DNA of 64,000 nt from assembly GCA_019638475.1 (NCBI GenBank), contig JAHBTR010000004.1, positions 62,001-126,000 on the forward strand. Direction: 5' to 3'. Of this stretch, positions 16,668-25,652 are shown piece by piece. The DNA is from Chitinophagaceae bacterium (GTDB taxonomy: Bacteria > Bacteroidota > Bacteroidia > Chitinophagales > Chitinophagaceae). A program made the translations under genes and the position numbers. The stretch's first letter is position 1; the number at the start of each line of letters is the position of its first letter. A model generated the notes under the pieces. The model was not told the DNA's origin, searched no databases, and was given only the letters and a program-made list of their open reading frames with translations.

Positions 16668-19142
16668 ATGAATGCTACAACCCCTCAATCAATCATACCA
16701 GGCATAGTTCAACAGAATGAGCACAAACCAAAATTTTCGGTAAGGGAAGTTTTGGTAAAATACCTTAGCCATTTTCCATTGTTTATATTATCTATGGTAT
16801 TATGTCTTGGTACTGCTTTAATGTATATAAGGTATAAAGTACCTATCTATAAAGCAAATGTGCAGTTATTGGTTCGTAATTCTGAAAAAAGTGGCTCACA
16901 GAATGATTTAATAAGTCAGGCTGTATCAGGTGTTAGGTCTATTATCCTTGATAATGAAATGCAGTTAATTCGTACAAAAAAATTATTGGAAAATGTTGTT
17001 ATAATGGGAGGTTTTAATATTATTTATAGCAAAGAAGGAAACATTAAAACTTCTGATTCTTATAAAGCAACTCCTTTTACATTTAGCCCTATTTATATAC
17101 CAGATTCAGCACTTGTTTATACTTTTAAAGTAAAGTCATACAATAATACTGGTGGAGAAATTGAATTGAGTAAAAGAAGCAAACAATTCAAATGGGGCGA
17201 CTCTCTTAACTTATATGGTTATAGTTTTAGATTAATAAAGAATGAAAAAACAATAGAAACAAGTACAGACCCTTACATTATTAATTGGCTGCCTGTGCAG
17301 TATGCTACAGGTATGATGCAATCTAATTTATCAGTTGGTACACTTAGCCAAAAAACCAGTGTATTAATTTTAGGATTAACCGGAGAAAATAGAAAAAAAA
17401 CAGTAGATTTTTTAGATTTATTGGTTAAAGAAATTATTAGAAGCAATATAGAATTGAAAAAAGAAAATGCTATAAATACTGTATCTTTTATCAATAATAG
17501 ATTAAGTATAGTAGCAAAAGAGCTAAGCGATTTAGAAGCTGAAATTAGAGATTACAAAAAAAGTAATCGCTTCTTTGATATACAAGGAGAGTATCTGTAC
17601 TTACAAAGTAGATTAACAGATGCAGAAAAAGTTGTATTAAATCTTCAATTAGAAATTGAAAATTTAGATAAAATAGATGACTATTTACGCAATAATAAAA
17701 GTATTGGAAAATCTAAAGTAATTCCTTCTAATTTGGGTGTAGATGATATGTCTTATAATACATTAATTCAGCGATACAATGACTTACAAATTCAAAAAGA
17801 AAAATTAGAATTTGTAGCTTATAAAGACAACCCATCATCTTTAGAGATAGATAATCAGATTGAACAGCTTAAACAAAGTATTTTAGAAGCTGGGGCTATA
17901 TTAAAACAATCTAAAAAATTAAAAATTAGTACTTATGAGGGGCGTAGTGATGTAGATATGGAAAAACTGGCTTCCTTGCCAGATAAAGAATTAGAATTAA
18001 TCAACATCAACAGACAAAAAGGCGTAAAAGAAAAACTATATTTATATCTTTTACAAAAAGGAGAAGAAACAGCCATTGCATCTGTATCTACAGAATCTAA
18101 CTATCAAGAGTTAGACCCTGCTTATGCTTCTTATGTACCAATAGAACCTAAAAGCAATCAAATAAAAACCTTTGCCATTATTTTAGGACTGCTTATTCCA
18201 ATAGGTATTATTTATTTATTAGATTTATTAAATGACAAAATAACTACAAGACAAGATATAGCATATAAAACAGATATACCCATTGCAGGCGAAATTAGCC
18301 ATGTGGACAATGTTGGTTCTATTGTAGTAGAAAATAGCAGAAATATAGTAGCAGAACAGTTTAGAATTTTGCGAAGCAACTTAGAATTTGTTTTAGCAGA
18401 AAAGAATGAAAATAAAGCTACATCTATATTAATTACTTCATCTATTAGTGGTGAAGGAAAATCATTTATCAGTTTAAATTTTGCAGCAGTATTAGCACTT
18501 ACAGGAAAAAGAGTTGCTCTTTTAGAATTTGATTTACGCAAACTAAAAGGGATAGAAATTGATGAAATTGAAAGCAACAATGACAGAGGAATTACCAATT
18601 ATTTAATTGGACAAACAAATGATATAAGTAGCATTTACAAAACATTAAGAAAACATCCTCAACTACATTTATACAATACTGGTCCTATACCACCCAACCC
18701 AGCAGAACTCATTATTGGTAATAGAATGGAAGCCTTCTTTACTACGCTAAAAGAAAACTATGATTATATAGTAATAGACTCTGCACCTGTTGGTTTAGTT
18801 AGTGATTCTTTTGCATTAAGCAAATTTGCCGATGCTACTTTATATGTAATAAGACAACGCTATACACTAAAAAAACAAATGGACTTTATCAATGACATGA
18901 AGAAAGATAATAAGCTACATAATATGGCTATTGTAGTAAATGATGTAAACTTGGCTGGGCGTTATGGTTATTATGGCTATGGCTATGGCTATGGTTATGG
19001 TTATATGTATGGCTATGGAAAAGGGTATAATAGATATATTTATGGGGGAAGAAAAAAAGACCCATACTTTGATGCCAACAGTAAAGGTTATTTTGACAAT
19101 AATGTGAAACTAAGTTGGTGGCAAAGATTATTTAGAAAATAA
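16668..19142 (+). CDS. Polysaccharide biosynthesis tyrosine autokinase (Wzc-like)
   Basis: An 824-residue co-polymerase/kinase. The N-terminal Wzz-type region has a first membrane segment at about residues 35-52 and a long periplasmic coiled-coil part, with a second membrane segment (IKTFAIILGLLIPIGIIYLLDLL) near residue 510. The cytoplasmic BY-kinase domain has Walker A SGEGKSFISLN near residue 595, Walker A' LLEFDLRKLKG and Walker B DYIVIDSAPVGLVSD. The C-terminus is a striking Gly-Tyr tail (residues about 765-795), the usual site of autophosphorylation. It should control chain length and export together with the Wza-like protein just upstream. Confidence 0.93.
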   Translation: MNATTPQSIIPGIVQQNEHKPKFSVREVLVKYLSHFPLFILSMVLCLGTALMYIRYKVPIYKANVQLLVRNSEKSGSQNDLISQAVSGVRSIILDNEMQLIRTKKLLENVVIMGGFNIIYSKEGNIKTSDSYKATPFTFSPIYIPDSALVYTFKVKSYNNTGGEIELSKRSKQFKWGDSLNLYGYSFRLIKNEKTIETSTDPYIINWLPVQYATGMMQSNLSVGTLSQKTSVLILGLTGENRKKTVDFLDLLVKEIIRSNIELKKENAINTVSFINNRLSIVAKELSDLEAEIRDYKKSNRFFDIQGEYLYLQSRLTDAEKVVLNLQLEIENLDKIDDYLRNNKSIGKSKVIPSNLGVDDMSYNTLIQRYNDLQIQKEKLEFVAYKDNPSSLEIDNQIEQLKQSILEAGAILKQSKKLKISTYEGRSDVDMEKLASLPDKELELININRQKGVKEKLYLYLLQKGEETAIASVSTESNYQELDPAYASYVPIEPKSNQIKTFAIILGLLIPIGIIYLLDLLNDKITTRQDIAYKTDIPIAGEISHVDNVGSIVVENSRNIVAEQFRILRSNLEFVLAEKNENKATSILITSSISGEGKSFISLNFAAVLALTGKRVALLEFDLRKLKGIEIDEIESNNDRGITNYLIGQTNDISSIYKTLRKHPQLHLYNTGPIPPNPAELIIGNRMEAFFTTLKENYDYIVIDSAPVGLVSDSFALSKFADATLYVIRQRYTLKKQMDFINDMKKDNKLHNMAIVVNDVNLAGRYGYYGYGYGYGYGYMYGYGKGYNRYIYGGRKKDPYFDANSKGYFDNNVKLSWWQRLFRK
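18964..19030 (+). repeat. GGYTAT-type hexamer repeats encoding the Tyr-rich tail of the autokinase
   Basis: Successive GGCTAT/GGTTAT units encode alternating Gly-Tyr near the end of the kinase. The near-perfect hexamer repetition makes slippage that changes the number of tyrosines without breaking the frame likely. Confidence 0.7.
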
Positions 19143-19206
19143 GCAGATTTGTAAGGCAAATTACAATTACAAGAAGTATGCAGCTATCCAAAGAATTAAA
19201 TAAGCA

Positions 19207-19482
19207 ATGACACGAAAGCAACTCATAAAAAAATATAAAAACCTATTTTGGTATTTTGATAGCAACAAGCTTGATAATATGAGTAATGAGGTATTGGTAG
19301 AATTTATTCTTAATTATGGTAGTTGGGAATCGTTTAAAGATTTATTAAATACTTTAGATACTAAGGAAGTGGCAGACATATTTAATTTACAACACGCTAA
19401 AAAAAGAAGCAATTATTTTCCTGAAATTTCCAACTATTTCAACTTGTATTTTAAGTACCATGCACCTAAGCATTCTCAATAA
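19207..19482 (+). CDS. Probable antitoxin of an AbiEii-type pair (DUF6922-like)
   Basis: A 91-residue basic protein (MTRKQLIKKYKNLFWYFD start) with the pattern LSNEVLVEFILNYGSWESFKDLL-like helix and KEVADIFN, similar to the small proteins found directly upstream of AbiEii/AbiGii nucleotidyltransferase genes in Bacteroidota. The pairing is the main evidence: its 3' end overlaps the next gene by 23 bases. If the module works like known type IV toxin-antitoxin systems, this protein neutralises or represses the toxin. It sits between the autokinase and ABC exporter genes, with no obvious role in polysaccharide synthesis. Confidence 0.65.
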   Translation: MTRKQLIKKYKNLFWYFDSNKLDNMSNEVLVEFILNYGSWESFKDLLNTLDTKEVADIFNLQHAKKRSNYFPEISNYFNLYFKYHAPKHSQ

Positions 19483-20065
19483 AGAACAGCAAGAACAATT
19501 AGAATTGCTGAACAAATTTAAACGTGGATATATATTAGTAGGCGGCACAGCTATTGCACTTCATATAGGGCATAGAAGAAGTATCGATTTCGACTTATTT
19601 AAAGAAACCCACACAGATAACGCAAAAATTAAAAGAACATTGGCAGAAAAAGGCATACAATATCAACTTTTATTTGAAAATGCCGATGGAATAAACCTGC
19701 TGATAAATAATGTAAAGTGGACTTTCTTTTATTACCCTTTTCCTATTAAGGAGTTTGCCGTTTCGGGAAAATATTTTAAAATCCCTGATTTATTAACCCT
19801 TGCAGCTATGAAAGCCTATGCTTTAGGCAGACGTTCTAAATGGAAGGATTATGTTGATTTGCTTATTATCTTAGAAAATCATTATACTATTGAAGAAATT
19901 TCTAAAAGAGCAGACCAAATATTTGGTGATGGATTTTCAGAAAAAATGTTTAGAGTGCAGCTTGTTTATTTCAAAGACATTGATTACAGCGAACAAATAG
20001 AATGGCTGATACAGCCTATACCCGATAAAGAAGTTCAAAACAGACTCACGAAGATGGCAGTTTAA
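19460..20065 (+). CDS. AbiEii/AbiGii-type nucleotidyltransferase (probable toxin)
   Basis: This 201-residue protein has the nucleotidyltransferase signature: LVGGTAIALHIGHRRSIDFDLF, with GGTA at 28-31 and the metal-binding Ser41-x-Asp43-x-Asp45 pattern, then ALGRRSKWKDYVDL further on, as in DUF1814/AbiEii proteins. Characterised relatives transfer nucleotides to tRNA acceptor ends or other targets and stop growth, and give phage resistance by abortive infection. Here the motif residues are intact, so activity is plausible. It overlaps the putative antitoxin by 23 bases. The ABC permease gene follows 50 bases later. Confidence 0.8.
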   Translation: MHLSILNKEQQEQLELLNKFKRGYILVGGTAIALHIGHRRSIDFDLFKETHTDNAKIKRTLAEKGIQYQLLFENADGINLLINNVKWTFFYYPFPIKEFAVSGKYFKIPDLLTLAAMKAYALGRRSKWKDYVDLLIILENHYTIEEISKRADQIFGDGFSEKMFRVQLVYFKDIDYSEQIEWLIQPIPDKEVQNRLTKMAV

Positions 20066-20115
20066 AGTTTTAGATTTCAGTTTTATCATATCTACAAAAT
20101 ACCAAACAATAGTTC

Positions 20116-20973
20116 ATGCAAGAGCATCAAAGGACATTGGAAGAAAAAGTTTATAAAAGCAATAATCATTACAGTGTAACTAAAATTATAAAAGACAGTT
20201 TGAATGGGTATGCTAAGTCTTTTTATCTTGCCAAGCAATTAGCAAGCAGAGATATAAAAGCTTTATACAGGCAGTCTTTATTAGGTTTTTTTTGGGCTAT
20301 TGCTCCCGTAATTATGAATGCTGCTGTTTGGATTTTTTTACAAAGTACCGGTACTGTAAGATTGTCTGATACAGGCATACCATACCCTGTTTTTGTTATT
20401 TTGGGAACTACATTTTGGATATTAATAAGTGAATGTTTGTTATTGCCTACGGAAACCATTAATGCCAATAAATCTATTATTACCAAAATCAATTTTCATA
20501 AAGAGGCATTAATTACTTTGGGTATTCTAAAATTGGGGTTCAACCTGCTAATTAAGCTGGGGTTGGTTGTTGTGTTTCTTTGCATATTTAAAATATTGCC
20601 CTCTGCTTCTATACTATTTTTTATTCCTGTATTACTATTTACCGTTATAGCCTTTGTAAGTATAGGAACTATTATATCTCCCATTGGAGTTTTGTATAAC
20701 GATATTGGTAAAGCCCTGCCAATAGCCATGCAATTACTCATGTATGTAACACCTGTGGTGTATGCAGTACCCAAATCAGGTATTATGAAATTGCTGATGA
20801 GTTGGAACCCTTTATCATACATAATTATCAACATCAGAAACAGCCTTACAGGAGGCAGTGTTGATGTTTTATTTATTGTACTATTGGGCATTGCAGCCAT
20901 TGTACTGGCATTAATTGCTATGCTCATATACAGAATAGCTATGCCTGTAATAACAGAAAGAATGAGTGCATAA
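20116..20973 (+). CDS. wzm: ABC-2 type polysaccharide export permease (Wzm-like)
   Basis: The 285-residue protein has an N-terminal cytoplasmic part, the typical motif DIKALYRQSLLGFFWAIAPVIMNA before the first membrane segment, and about six membrane segments ending in ALIAMLIYRIAMPVI. It forms the inner-membrane channel that exports a finished, lipid-linked glycan in the ABC-transporter-dependent pathway. The ATPase gene overlaps or follows directly. Together they show that a chain is completed in the cytoplasm before export, which differs from the Wzx/Wzy set at the other end of the locus. Confidence 0.92.
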   Translation: MQEHQRTLEEKVYKSNNHYSVTKIIKDSLNGYAKSFYLAKQLASRDIKALYRQSLLGFFWAIAPVIMNAAVWIFLQSTGTVRLSDTGIPYPVFVILGTTFWILISECLLLPTETINANKSIITKINFHKEALITLGILKLGFNLLIKLGLVVVFLCIFKILPSASILFFIPVLLFTVIAFVSIGTIISPIGVLYNDIGKALPIAMQLLMYVTPVVYAVPKSGIMKLLMSWNPLSYIIINIRNSLTGGSVDVLFIVLLGIAAIVLALIAMLIYRIAMPVITERMSA

Positions 20974-20983
20974 TAAATTAACT

Positions 20984-22204
20984 ATGGGAGAAGTATTAAT
21001 AAAAGCGGAAAATGTATCTAAAAAGTTTGCCAAAGACTTTAAAAGAAGCTTGTACTATGGCGTAAAAGATGTATTTAGTAAGGTAAGTGGTGGGGAGAGG
21101 AAGAAAGAACTACGCAAAACTGAATTTTGGGCGGTAAAAGATGTGAGTTTTGAAGTAAAGAGGGGAGAATGTTTGGGATTGATAGGGCATAATGGAGCAG
21201 GTAAAAGCACTTTATTAAAAATGCTGAATGGTTTAATAGCACCCGATGAAGGCTCTATTACCATGAGAGGGAAAATAGGAGCATTGATAGAATTAGGAGC
21301 AGGCTTTAATCCCATACTTACCGGTAGAGAAAATATTTACAACAATGCCTCTGTATTAGGGTTTACCAAAGAAGAAGTAAATAAAAAATTTGACAGTATT
21401 GTAGAGTTTTCTGAAATAGGCGAATTTTTAGATATGCCTGTACAGAACTACAGCAGTGGTATGAAAGTTCGTTTGGGTTTTGCAGTAGCTGCACAAATGG
21501 AACCTGATATTTTATTGATAGATGAAGTATTGGCAGTGGGAGATATGGGCTTTGTATTAAAATGTTTTAAACGTATAGATGAAATTTTACCACATACAGC
21601 AGTAATTTTTGTTTCACATAGTATGCCTATGGTTTCTCGTATATGTACACAAATTACTTTGATGAATAAAGGAGTCATACAATACTATGGAGTTGATGTT
21701 GGAAAAGGAATTGACAGCTATTATCAGCACTTTTCTGCTGGAGAAAATGCGTATGAAGTTTATTCAAATCAAACATTAAAATTTATTTCTGCATCGGTTA
21801 AAGATAGAAATATAGAGGGAGGTAATTTTATTATAGGATGGAATGAAGATGTTGAGATGATATTTAATTTACAAGTACTTCAACCACTTCTTTCTCCTTT
21901 ATGTAGTATAGCTATATATAATCAGGAGCAAAGAGGTATTGCAGAGAGTAAAACAACAATAAGTTTAGATATTGAAGATGAACAATACTTTAAAAATGAC
22001 ACCTTAATAATTAAGATGAGCACAAAAAAATTATCCTTGTCTAAAGGTATTTATTCTATTACGCTTAATATAAGTGATAAAAAGAGTAGCAGCCCTATTC
22101 TTAAAATAAATAATGCTTTAAACATACAAGTAACCAATGCTGCTCAAACATGGACTTCATATTTGTTAGATATTGATACTGTTATATCTAAATCAAAAAT
22201 TTAA
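20984..22204 (+). CDS. wzt: ABC transporter ATPase with C-terminal carbohydrate-binding-like domain (Wzt-like)
   Basis: The N-terminal ~240 residues form the ATPase: Walker A GHNGAGKST near residue 70, NYSSGMKVRLGFAVA signature, Walker B DILLIDEVLAVGD. The last ~150 residues are predicted beta-rich (SVKDRNIEGGNFIIGWNEDVEMIFNLQ; KGIYSITLNISD) and match the position of Wzt C-terminal domains that recognise the capped end of the exported glycan. A GTG at 20966 would add six residues and overlap the permease; I prefer the ATG at 20984. The next two genes may make the cap this domain recognises. Confidence 0.9.
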   Translation: MGEVLIKAENVSKKFAKDFKRSLYYGVKDVFSKVSGGERKKELRKTEFWAVKDVSFEVKRGECLGLIGHNGAGKSTLLKMLNGLIAPDEGSITMRGKIGALIELGAGFNPILTGRENIYNNASVLGFTKEEVNKKFDSIVEFSEIGEFLDMPVQNYSSGMKVRLGFAVAAQMEPDILLIDEVLAVGDMGFVLKCFKRIDEILPHTAVIFVSHSMPMVSRICTQITLMNKGVIQYYGVDVGKGIDSYYQHFSAGENAYEVYSNQTLKFISASVKDRNIEGGNFIIGWNEDVEMIFNLQVLQPLLSPLCSIAIYNQEQRGIAESKTTISLDIEDEQYFKNDTLIIKMSTKKLSLSKGIYSITLNISDKKSSSPILKINNALNIQVTNAAQTWTSYLLDIDTVISKSKI

Positions 22205-22224
22205 ACAAATAAAATAAATAGATT

Positions 22225-22905
22225 ATGAATGAAATAAAGTTATTAACTTTTGAAGACTACTTTGCTAAAGTAAAAGAATTAGAAGGTGGGCATTGGACTT
22301 TAGATACCATTAAACTAAGATGGACTTACCATTATAGGGTTGTTGAATTAATAAAAGCCTTACAATTAAAAGATGCTTCTAAGGTTTTGGAAATGGGTAC
22401 AATGGGAGTTCAGTGTGTGAAAAACGGGCATACAATAGACTATGCAGAAAGATGGAATTTCCCTGGTAAACAACCTGATTATTTACATGATGCTAGAAAA
22501 TTACCTTGGCCAATAGAAGATAAAAAATATGATTTGTTTATTGCATTAAGAGTTTATCAACACCTTGTTCCTGTACAGAAAGAATGTGTACAGGAAGCTA
22601 TGCGTATAGCTAAAAAAGTCATTATTATTACGCCTAATTATTATGATAACAATGTACTTCCTGATTCTCGTGGTATAACCTATACAAATTTTGTTGAATT
22701 TCTTAATGGTATTCACCCTAATTTATATATACCAACAGAATTGGGAGACCTTTATTATTGGGATACAGAGCAACCTTCTGCATTAAATATAGAGCAAGTT
22801 GTTAGCCCTACTATCAAATACCCAAAAAATGATACTTCCGAAAGTTCATTTAAAGATAGTTTCTCACGAAAAATAAAAAGAAAAATCAAAAGGTTATTAA
22901 AATAA
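22225..22905 (+). CDS. Class I SAM-dependent methyltransferase-like protein
   Basis: The 226-residue protein has a degenerate motif I (KVLEMGTMGVQCV instead of the usual E/DxGxGxG), a DARKLPWPIEDKKYDLFIALRVYQHL stretch typical of class I methyltransferases (motifs II-III) and KKVIIITPNYYDN after it. It ends in a very basic tail (RKIKRKIKRLLK). The weak glycine motif makes methyl transfer likely but not certain. It lies directly after the Wzt gene and before a P-loop kinase-like gene, an arrangement that recalls glycan end-capping functions. Confidence 0.75.
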   Translation: MNEIKLLTFEDYFAKVKELEGGHWTLDTIKLRWTYHYRVVELIKALQLKDASKVLEMGTMGVQCVKNGHTIDYAERWNFPGKQPDYLHDARKLPWPIEDKKYDLFIALRVYQHLVPVQKECVQEAMRIAKKVIIITPNYYDNNVLPDSRGITYTNFVEFLNGIHPNLYIPTELGDLYYWDTEQPSALNIEQVVSPTIKYPKNDTSESSFKDSFSRKIKRKIKRLLK

Positions 22906-22914
22906 TAGACTATA

Positions 22915-23658
22915 ATGAGAAGTAAGATTTTGAATTTTATTTTACGTAAGAAACCAAAAACAAAACCTCAATTTGAATTTTTAGATAATTACATTATAGA
23001 ATTTATTGGACCCGCGGGTGTAGGTAAAAGTACTTTATATAAAAAAATACTTGAGAATGCTAACTTTAATTCTCCTACAATAGAAGAATTAAATAGCATC
23101 ATAAAAAAAGACGACATCTATAACATTTCTACTTCTATTCATAATACGCTATTAAATTCAAAATTTCAAAACTTAATGCAGAGAGGGTATAATGCTTATG
23201 TAAATGCAGAATTAATAAACTACTTTTCAAGTGTAATTAAAAAGGATATAACTATTCAATATACCCCTTCTCAAAAAGGAATAATTTTAGAAGAAGGGCT
23301 TTGTCATAATTTCTCAAAAGAGTTGGTATCATTAAATAATGCAGACTTACAAACTATAACGCATAAGAGAGTACTTATTTATATTAGACCTGATGACTCC
23401 TTAACTGTTGTTAAGCGTATTAGAAAAAGACAACAGGAAGGTGAGCATACTGTTACACATCACAATGGAAAATCTGACGATGAACTAAAGGATATTAGTA
23501 AAACTTCTATTACAAGTTTTGATAACTTAATTGAAGCAATAGCAAACTTTCAAATTCCTTATTTCACTGTTAAGGCAGAGGAAACTAATAATGCTCATTT
23601 GGTATTGCAATTTTTAAAAGACAAGAAAATAGTTACAGAACGCTTAAATCAAGCTTAG
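22915..23658 (+). CDS. P-loop kinase-like protein
   Basis: The 247-residue protein has a Walker A (FIGPAGVGKSTLYKKI, about residues 30-45), an ILEEGLCHN segment where nucleoside-monophosphate-kinase folds carry the acidic Walker B region, and an Arg-rich lid-like stretch (VVKRIRKRQQEGEHT). This suggests phosphoryl transfer to a small molecule or sugar. I do not recognise a specific family. It is placed nine bases after the methyltransferase-like gene and five before a sugar aminotransferase gene. A role in capping the exported chain is inference from position. Confidence 0.7.
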   Translation: MRSKILNFILRKKPKTKPQFEFLDNYIIEFIGPAGVGKSTLYKKILENANFNSPTIEELNSIIKKDDIYNISTSIHNTLLNSKFQNLMQRGYNAYVNAELINYFSSVIKKDITIQYTPSQKGIILEEGLCHNFSKELVSLNNADLQTITHKRVLIYIRPDDSLTVVKRIRKRQQEGEHTVTHHNGKSDDELKDISKTSITSFDNLIEAIANFQIPYFTVKAEETNNAHLVLQFLKDKKIVTERLNQA

Positions 23659-23663
23659 TTTCA

Positions 23664-24734
23664 ATGATTCCCGTTACCAAAACATTTCTTCCACCAATCA
23701 AAGAATATAATTCTTGGGTACAAAAAGCCTTTGACAATAACTGGCTTACCAACAGAGGAGAATTGGTAAAAGAATTAGAAGAAAAACTAATAGCTTATTT
23801 GGGTATTGACTGGATAACTATTACCAATAATGGTACAGTACCTTTGCAAATAGCCTTAAAACTATTAGGTAAAGGAGGAGAAATTATTACAACGCCTTTC
23901 AGTTATGTTGCTACAACAGCCTCTATTGTTTGGGAAAACTGTACTCCTGTTTTTGTGGACATTCACCCAGAATATTTAACCATTGACGAAACTAAAATAG
24001 AAGCAGCCATAACCGAAAAAACAACCTGTATTCTGGCAACGCATGTTTTTGGCAATCCTTGTAATATAGAAGCCATAGAGCAAATTGCTAGTAAGCATAA
24101 ATTAAAAGTAATTTACGATGCTGCCCATTGTTTTGGTGTAAATTATAACGGGCAAAGTATTTTTAATTATGGCAATGTAAGCACTTGCAGTTTTCACGCA
24201 ACCAAGCTCTTTCATACAGCCGAAGGCGGAGCGATGTTCACCAATGATAAAGAATTGCAACACAAACTTTATTACAGCCATAATTTTGGACATAAAACCC
24301 AACTTGATTTTCACGGTTTAGGAATTAATGCCAAAATCTCTGAATTACAAGCAGCAATGGGACTTTCTGTACTTCCGTATATGCAAGAGATTTTGGATTC
24401 AAGAAAAAAAGTAATCGAAACATACGATTCAATTCTTGACTTTTCTAAACTGCAAAAACTAAAAATCAGAGAAAACACCAAATGGAATTACAGTTACTAT
24501 CCTATAATTTTTGAATCAGAAGAAAAATTACTGGAGACACAAAAAAAGCTGAACGAAAACAATATCTTTCCAAGACGGTATTTTTATCCGAGTTTGAATA
24601 ATTTGCCTTATATTGATAAACAGATGATGCCTATTTCAGAAAGTATTGCCAAGCGAATTTTGTGTTTACCGTTGTATGTAGGGTTAACGGTAGAAGAAAT
24701 AGAAAACATTATCAGCTTCTTGGTTAATCAATAA
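23664..24734 (+). CDS. DegT/DnrJ/EryC1/StrS sugar aminotransferase
   Basis: A PLP-dependent aminotransferase of 356 residues with the PLP lysine at Lys181 in SFHATKLFHTAEGGA and YDAAHCFGV at 151-159. The compact length and HATKLFHTAEGG motif are typical of enzymes that aminate C4 or C3 of dTDP- or GDP-linked 4-keto or 3-keto 6-deoxyhexoses (for example toward Qui4N, Fuc4N or Fuc3N). The product would be an amino sugar ready for N-acylation, which fits the acyl-making cassette just downstream. The exact sugar cannot be read from the sequence. Confidence 0.87.
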   Translation: MIPVTKTFLPPIKEYNSWVQKAFDNNWLTNRGELVKELEEKLIAYLGIDWITITNNGTVPLQIALKLLGKGGEIITTPFSYVATTASIVWENCTPVFVDIHPEYLTIDETKIEAAITEKTTCILATHVFGNPCNIEAIEQIASKHKLKVIYDAAHCFGVNYNGQSIFNYGNVSTCSFHATKLFHTAEGGAMFTNDKELQHKLYYSHNFGHKTQLDFHGLGINAKISELQAAMGLSVLPYMQEILDSRKKVIETYDSILDFSKLQKLKIRENTKWNYSYYPIIFESEEKLLETQKKLNENNIFPRRYFYPSLNNLPYIDKQMMPISESIAKRILCLPLYVGLTVEEIENIISFLVNQ

Positions 24735-24763
24735 TAAATAAATAAATAAATAAATAAATAAAT
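24733..24763. repeat. Tetranucleotide (ATAA)n microsatellite, about seven units
   Basis: An uninterrupted run of about seven ATAA units begins at the stop codon of the aminotransferase gene and lies 70 bases before the next start. Slippage here would change the spacing between two genes of the locus but not a reading frame. Confidence 0.85.
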
Positions 24764-24834
24764 TCCTTTTATATATCTATAATTGGGATGAAAATGAAAC
24801 ATTGAAATTAAAAACTTCAATAAAAATTTAATAT

Positions 24835-25647
24835 ATGCTTGATTCATATTTTTTTATACCAGCAGATAAACCTAAATTCATAGAAAAGGCATCTACTTTA
24901 AAGGTAGATTATTTGGTATATGATTTAGAAGATGCCGTTCCTAACACTAATAAATTAGTAGCGTATGAGCAATTGATCGAATTGAAATTAACTGGAAATG
25001 AATACGTTAGAATTCCTTTTCTTGATAACATATTTAGTTCTGGACAATTAAAAAACCTCATAAATCATTTTAATGAAAGGATAGTTATTCCTAAAATAAG
25101 CTCAACAGCAGATTTTGAAACCATTAAACATTATTTTGCTGGTAATAAAAGAAATATCATCTTACTGATAGAAAATTCTAAGGCTCTTATTAATTTGAAA
25201 AACATTCTTGAAGCTTATCACCCATATATTCAGGCAGTAGGGTTTGGAACACACGATTTTACATCTGAGATAGGAATGATACATTCTTTAAAAAATTTAG
25301 AGCAGTTCAAAAGGGAAATTATAGTAACTGCACACGCCTTTGGTATTTCCTATATAGATAGTGTAGATTTAAACTTAAACGATTCACAGACATTTATTGA
25401 AGAAAGTCTTTTCGCTTATCAGAATGGAGCAATTGGAAAATTTTTAATTCATCCTAATCAGGTACAATTTTTGAAAAAAATACCTTTTATAACAGAAGAT
25501 GAGTTTAATAAGTTAAAGACTGTGTATGAAAAGTTTAAATTTATTGACCCCAATAAAATAGAAGTTTATAGAATTGACGGAGAGGTTTATGAAAAGCCAC
25601 ACATCAATAGAATTATTAAATTATTTAATAAATTGAATAAAAAATAG
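24835..25647 (+). CDS. HpcH/HpaI aldolase / citrate lyase beta-like (CitE-like) protein, first copy
   Basis: A TIM-barrel CitE-family protein of 270 residues. Family landmarks are present: LVYDLEDAV near residue 30 (substrate contact), VIPKIS, the metal-binding Glu in ILLIENSKAL, the second metal ligand in GFGTHDFTSEIG, and the closing KFLIHPNQVQFLKK. Family members cleave or form beta-hydroxyacyl-CoA thioesters (citryl-, malyl- or methylmalyl-CoA). Such enzymes are unusual in a polysaccharide locus. It forms a set with the MaoC-like gene 5 bases downstream and a second CitE-like gene. Confidence 0.85.
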   Translation: MLDSYFFIPADKPKFIEKASTLKVDYLVYDLEDAVPNTNKLVAYEQLIELKLTGNEYVRIPFLDNIFSSGQLKNLINHFNERIVIPKISSTADFETIKHYFAGNKRNIILLIENSKALINLKNILEAYHPYIQAVGFGTHDFTSEIGMIHSLKNLEQFKREIIVTAHAFGISYIDSVDLNLNDSQTFIEESLFAYQNGAIGKFLIHPNQVQFLKKIPFITEDEFNKLKTVYEKFKFIDPNKIEVYRIDGEVYEKPHINRIIKLFNKLNKK

Positions 25648-25652
25648 AAGTT

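Noticed and set aside
20496..20927. 143-codon minus-strand frame inside the ABC permease gene
   Set aside because: It is antisense to a well-supported membrane protein; the hydrophobic codons of the permease produce a long antisense frame by chance.
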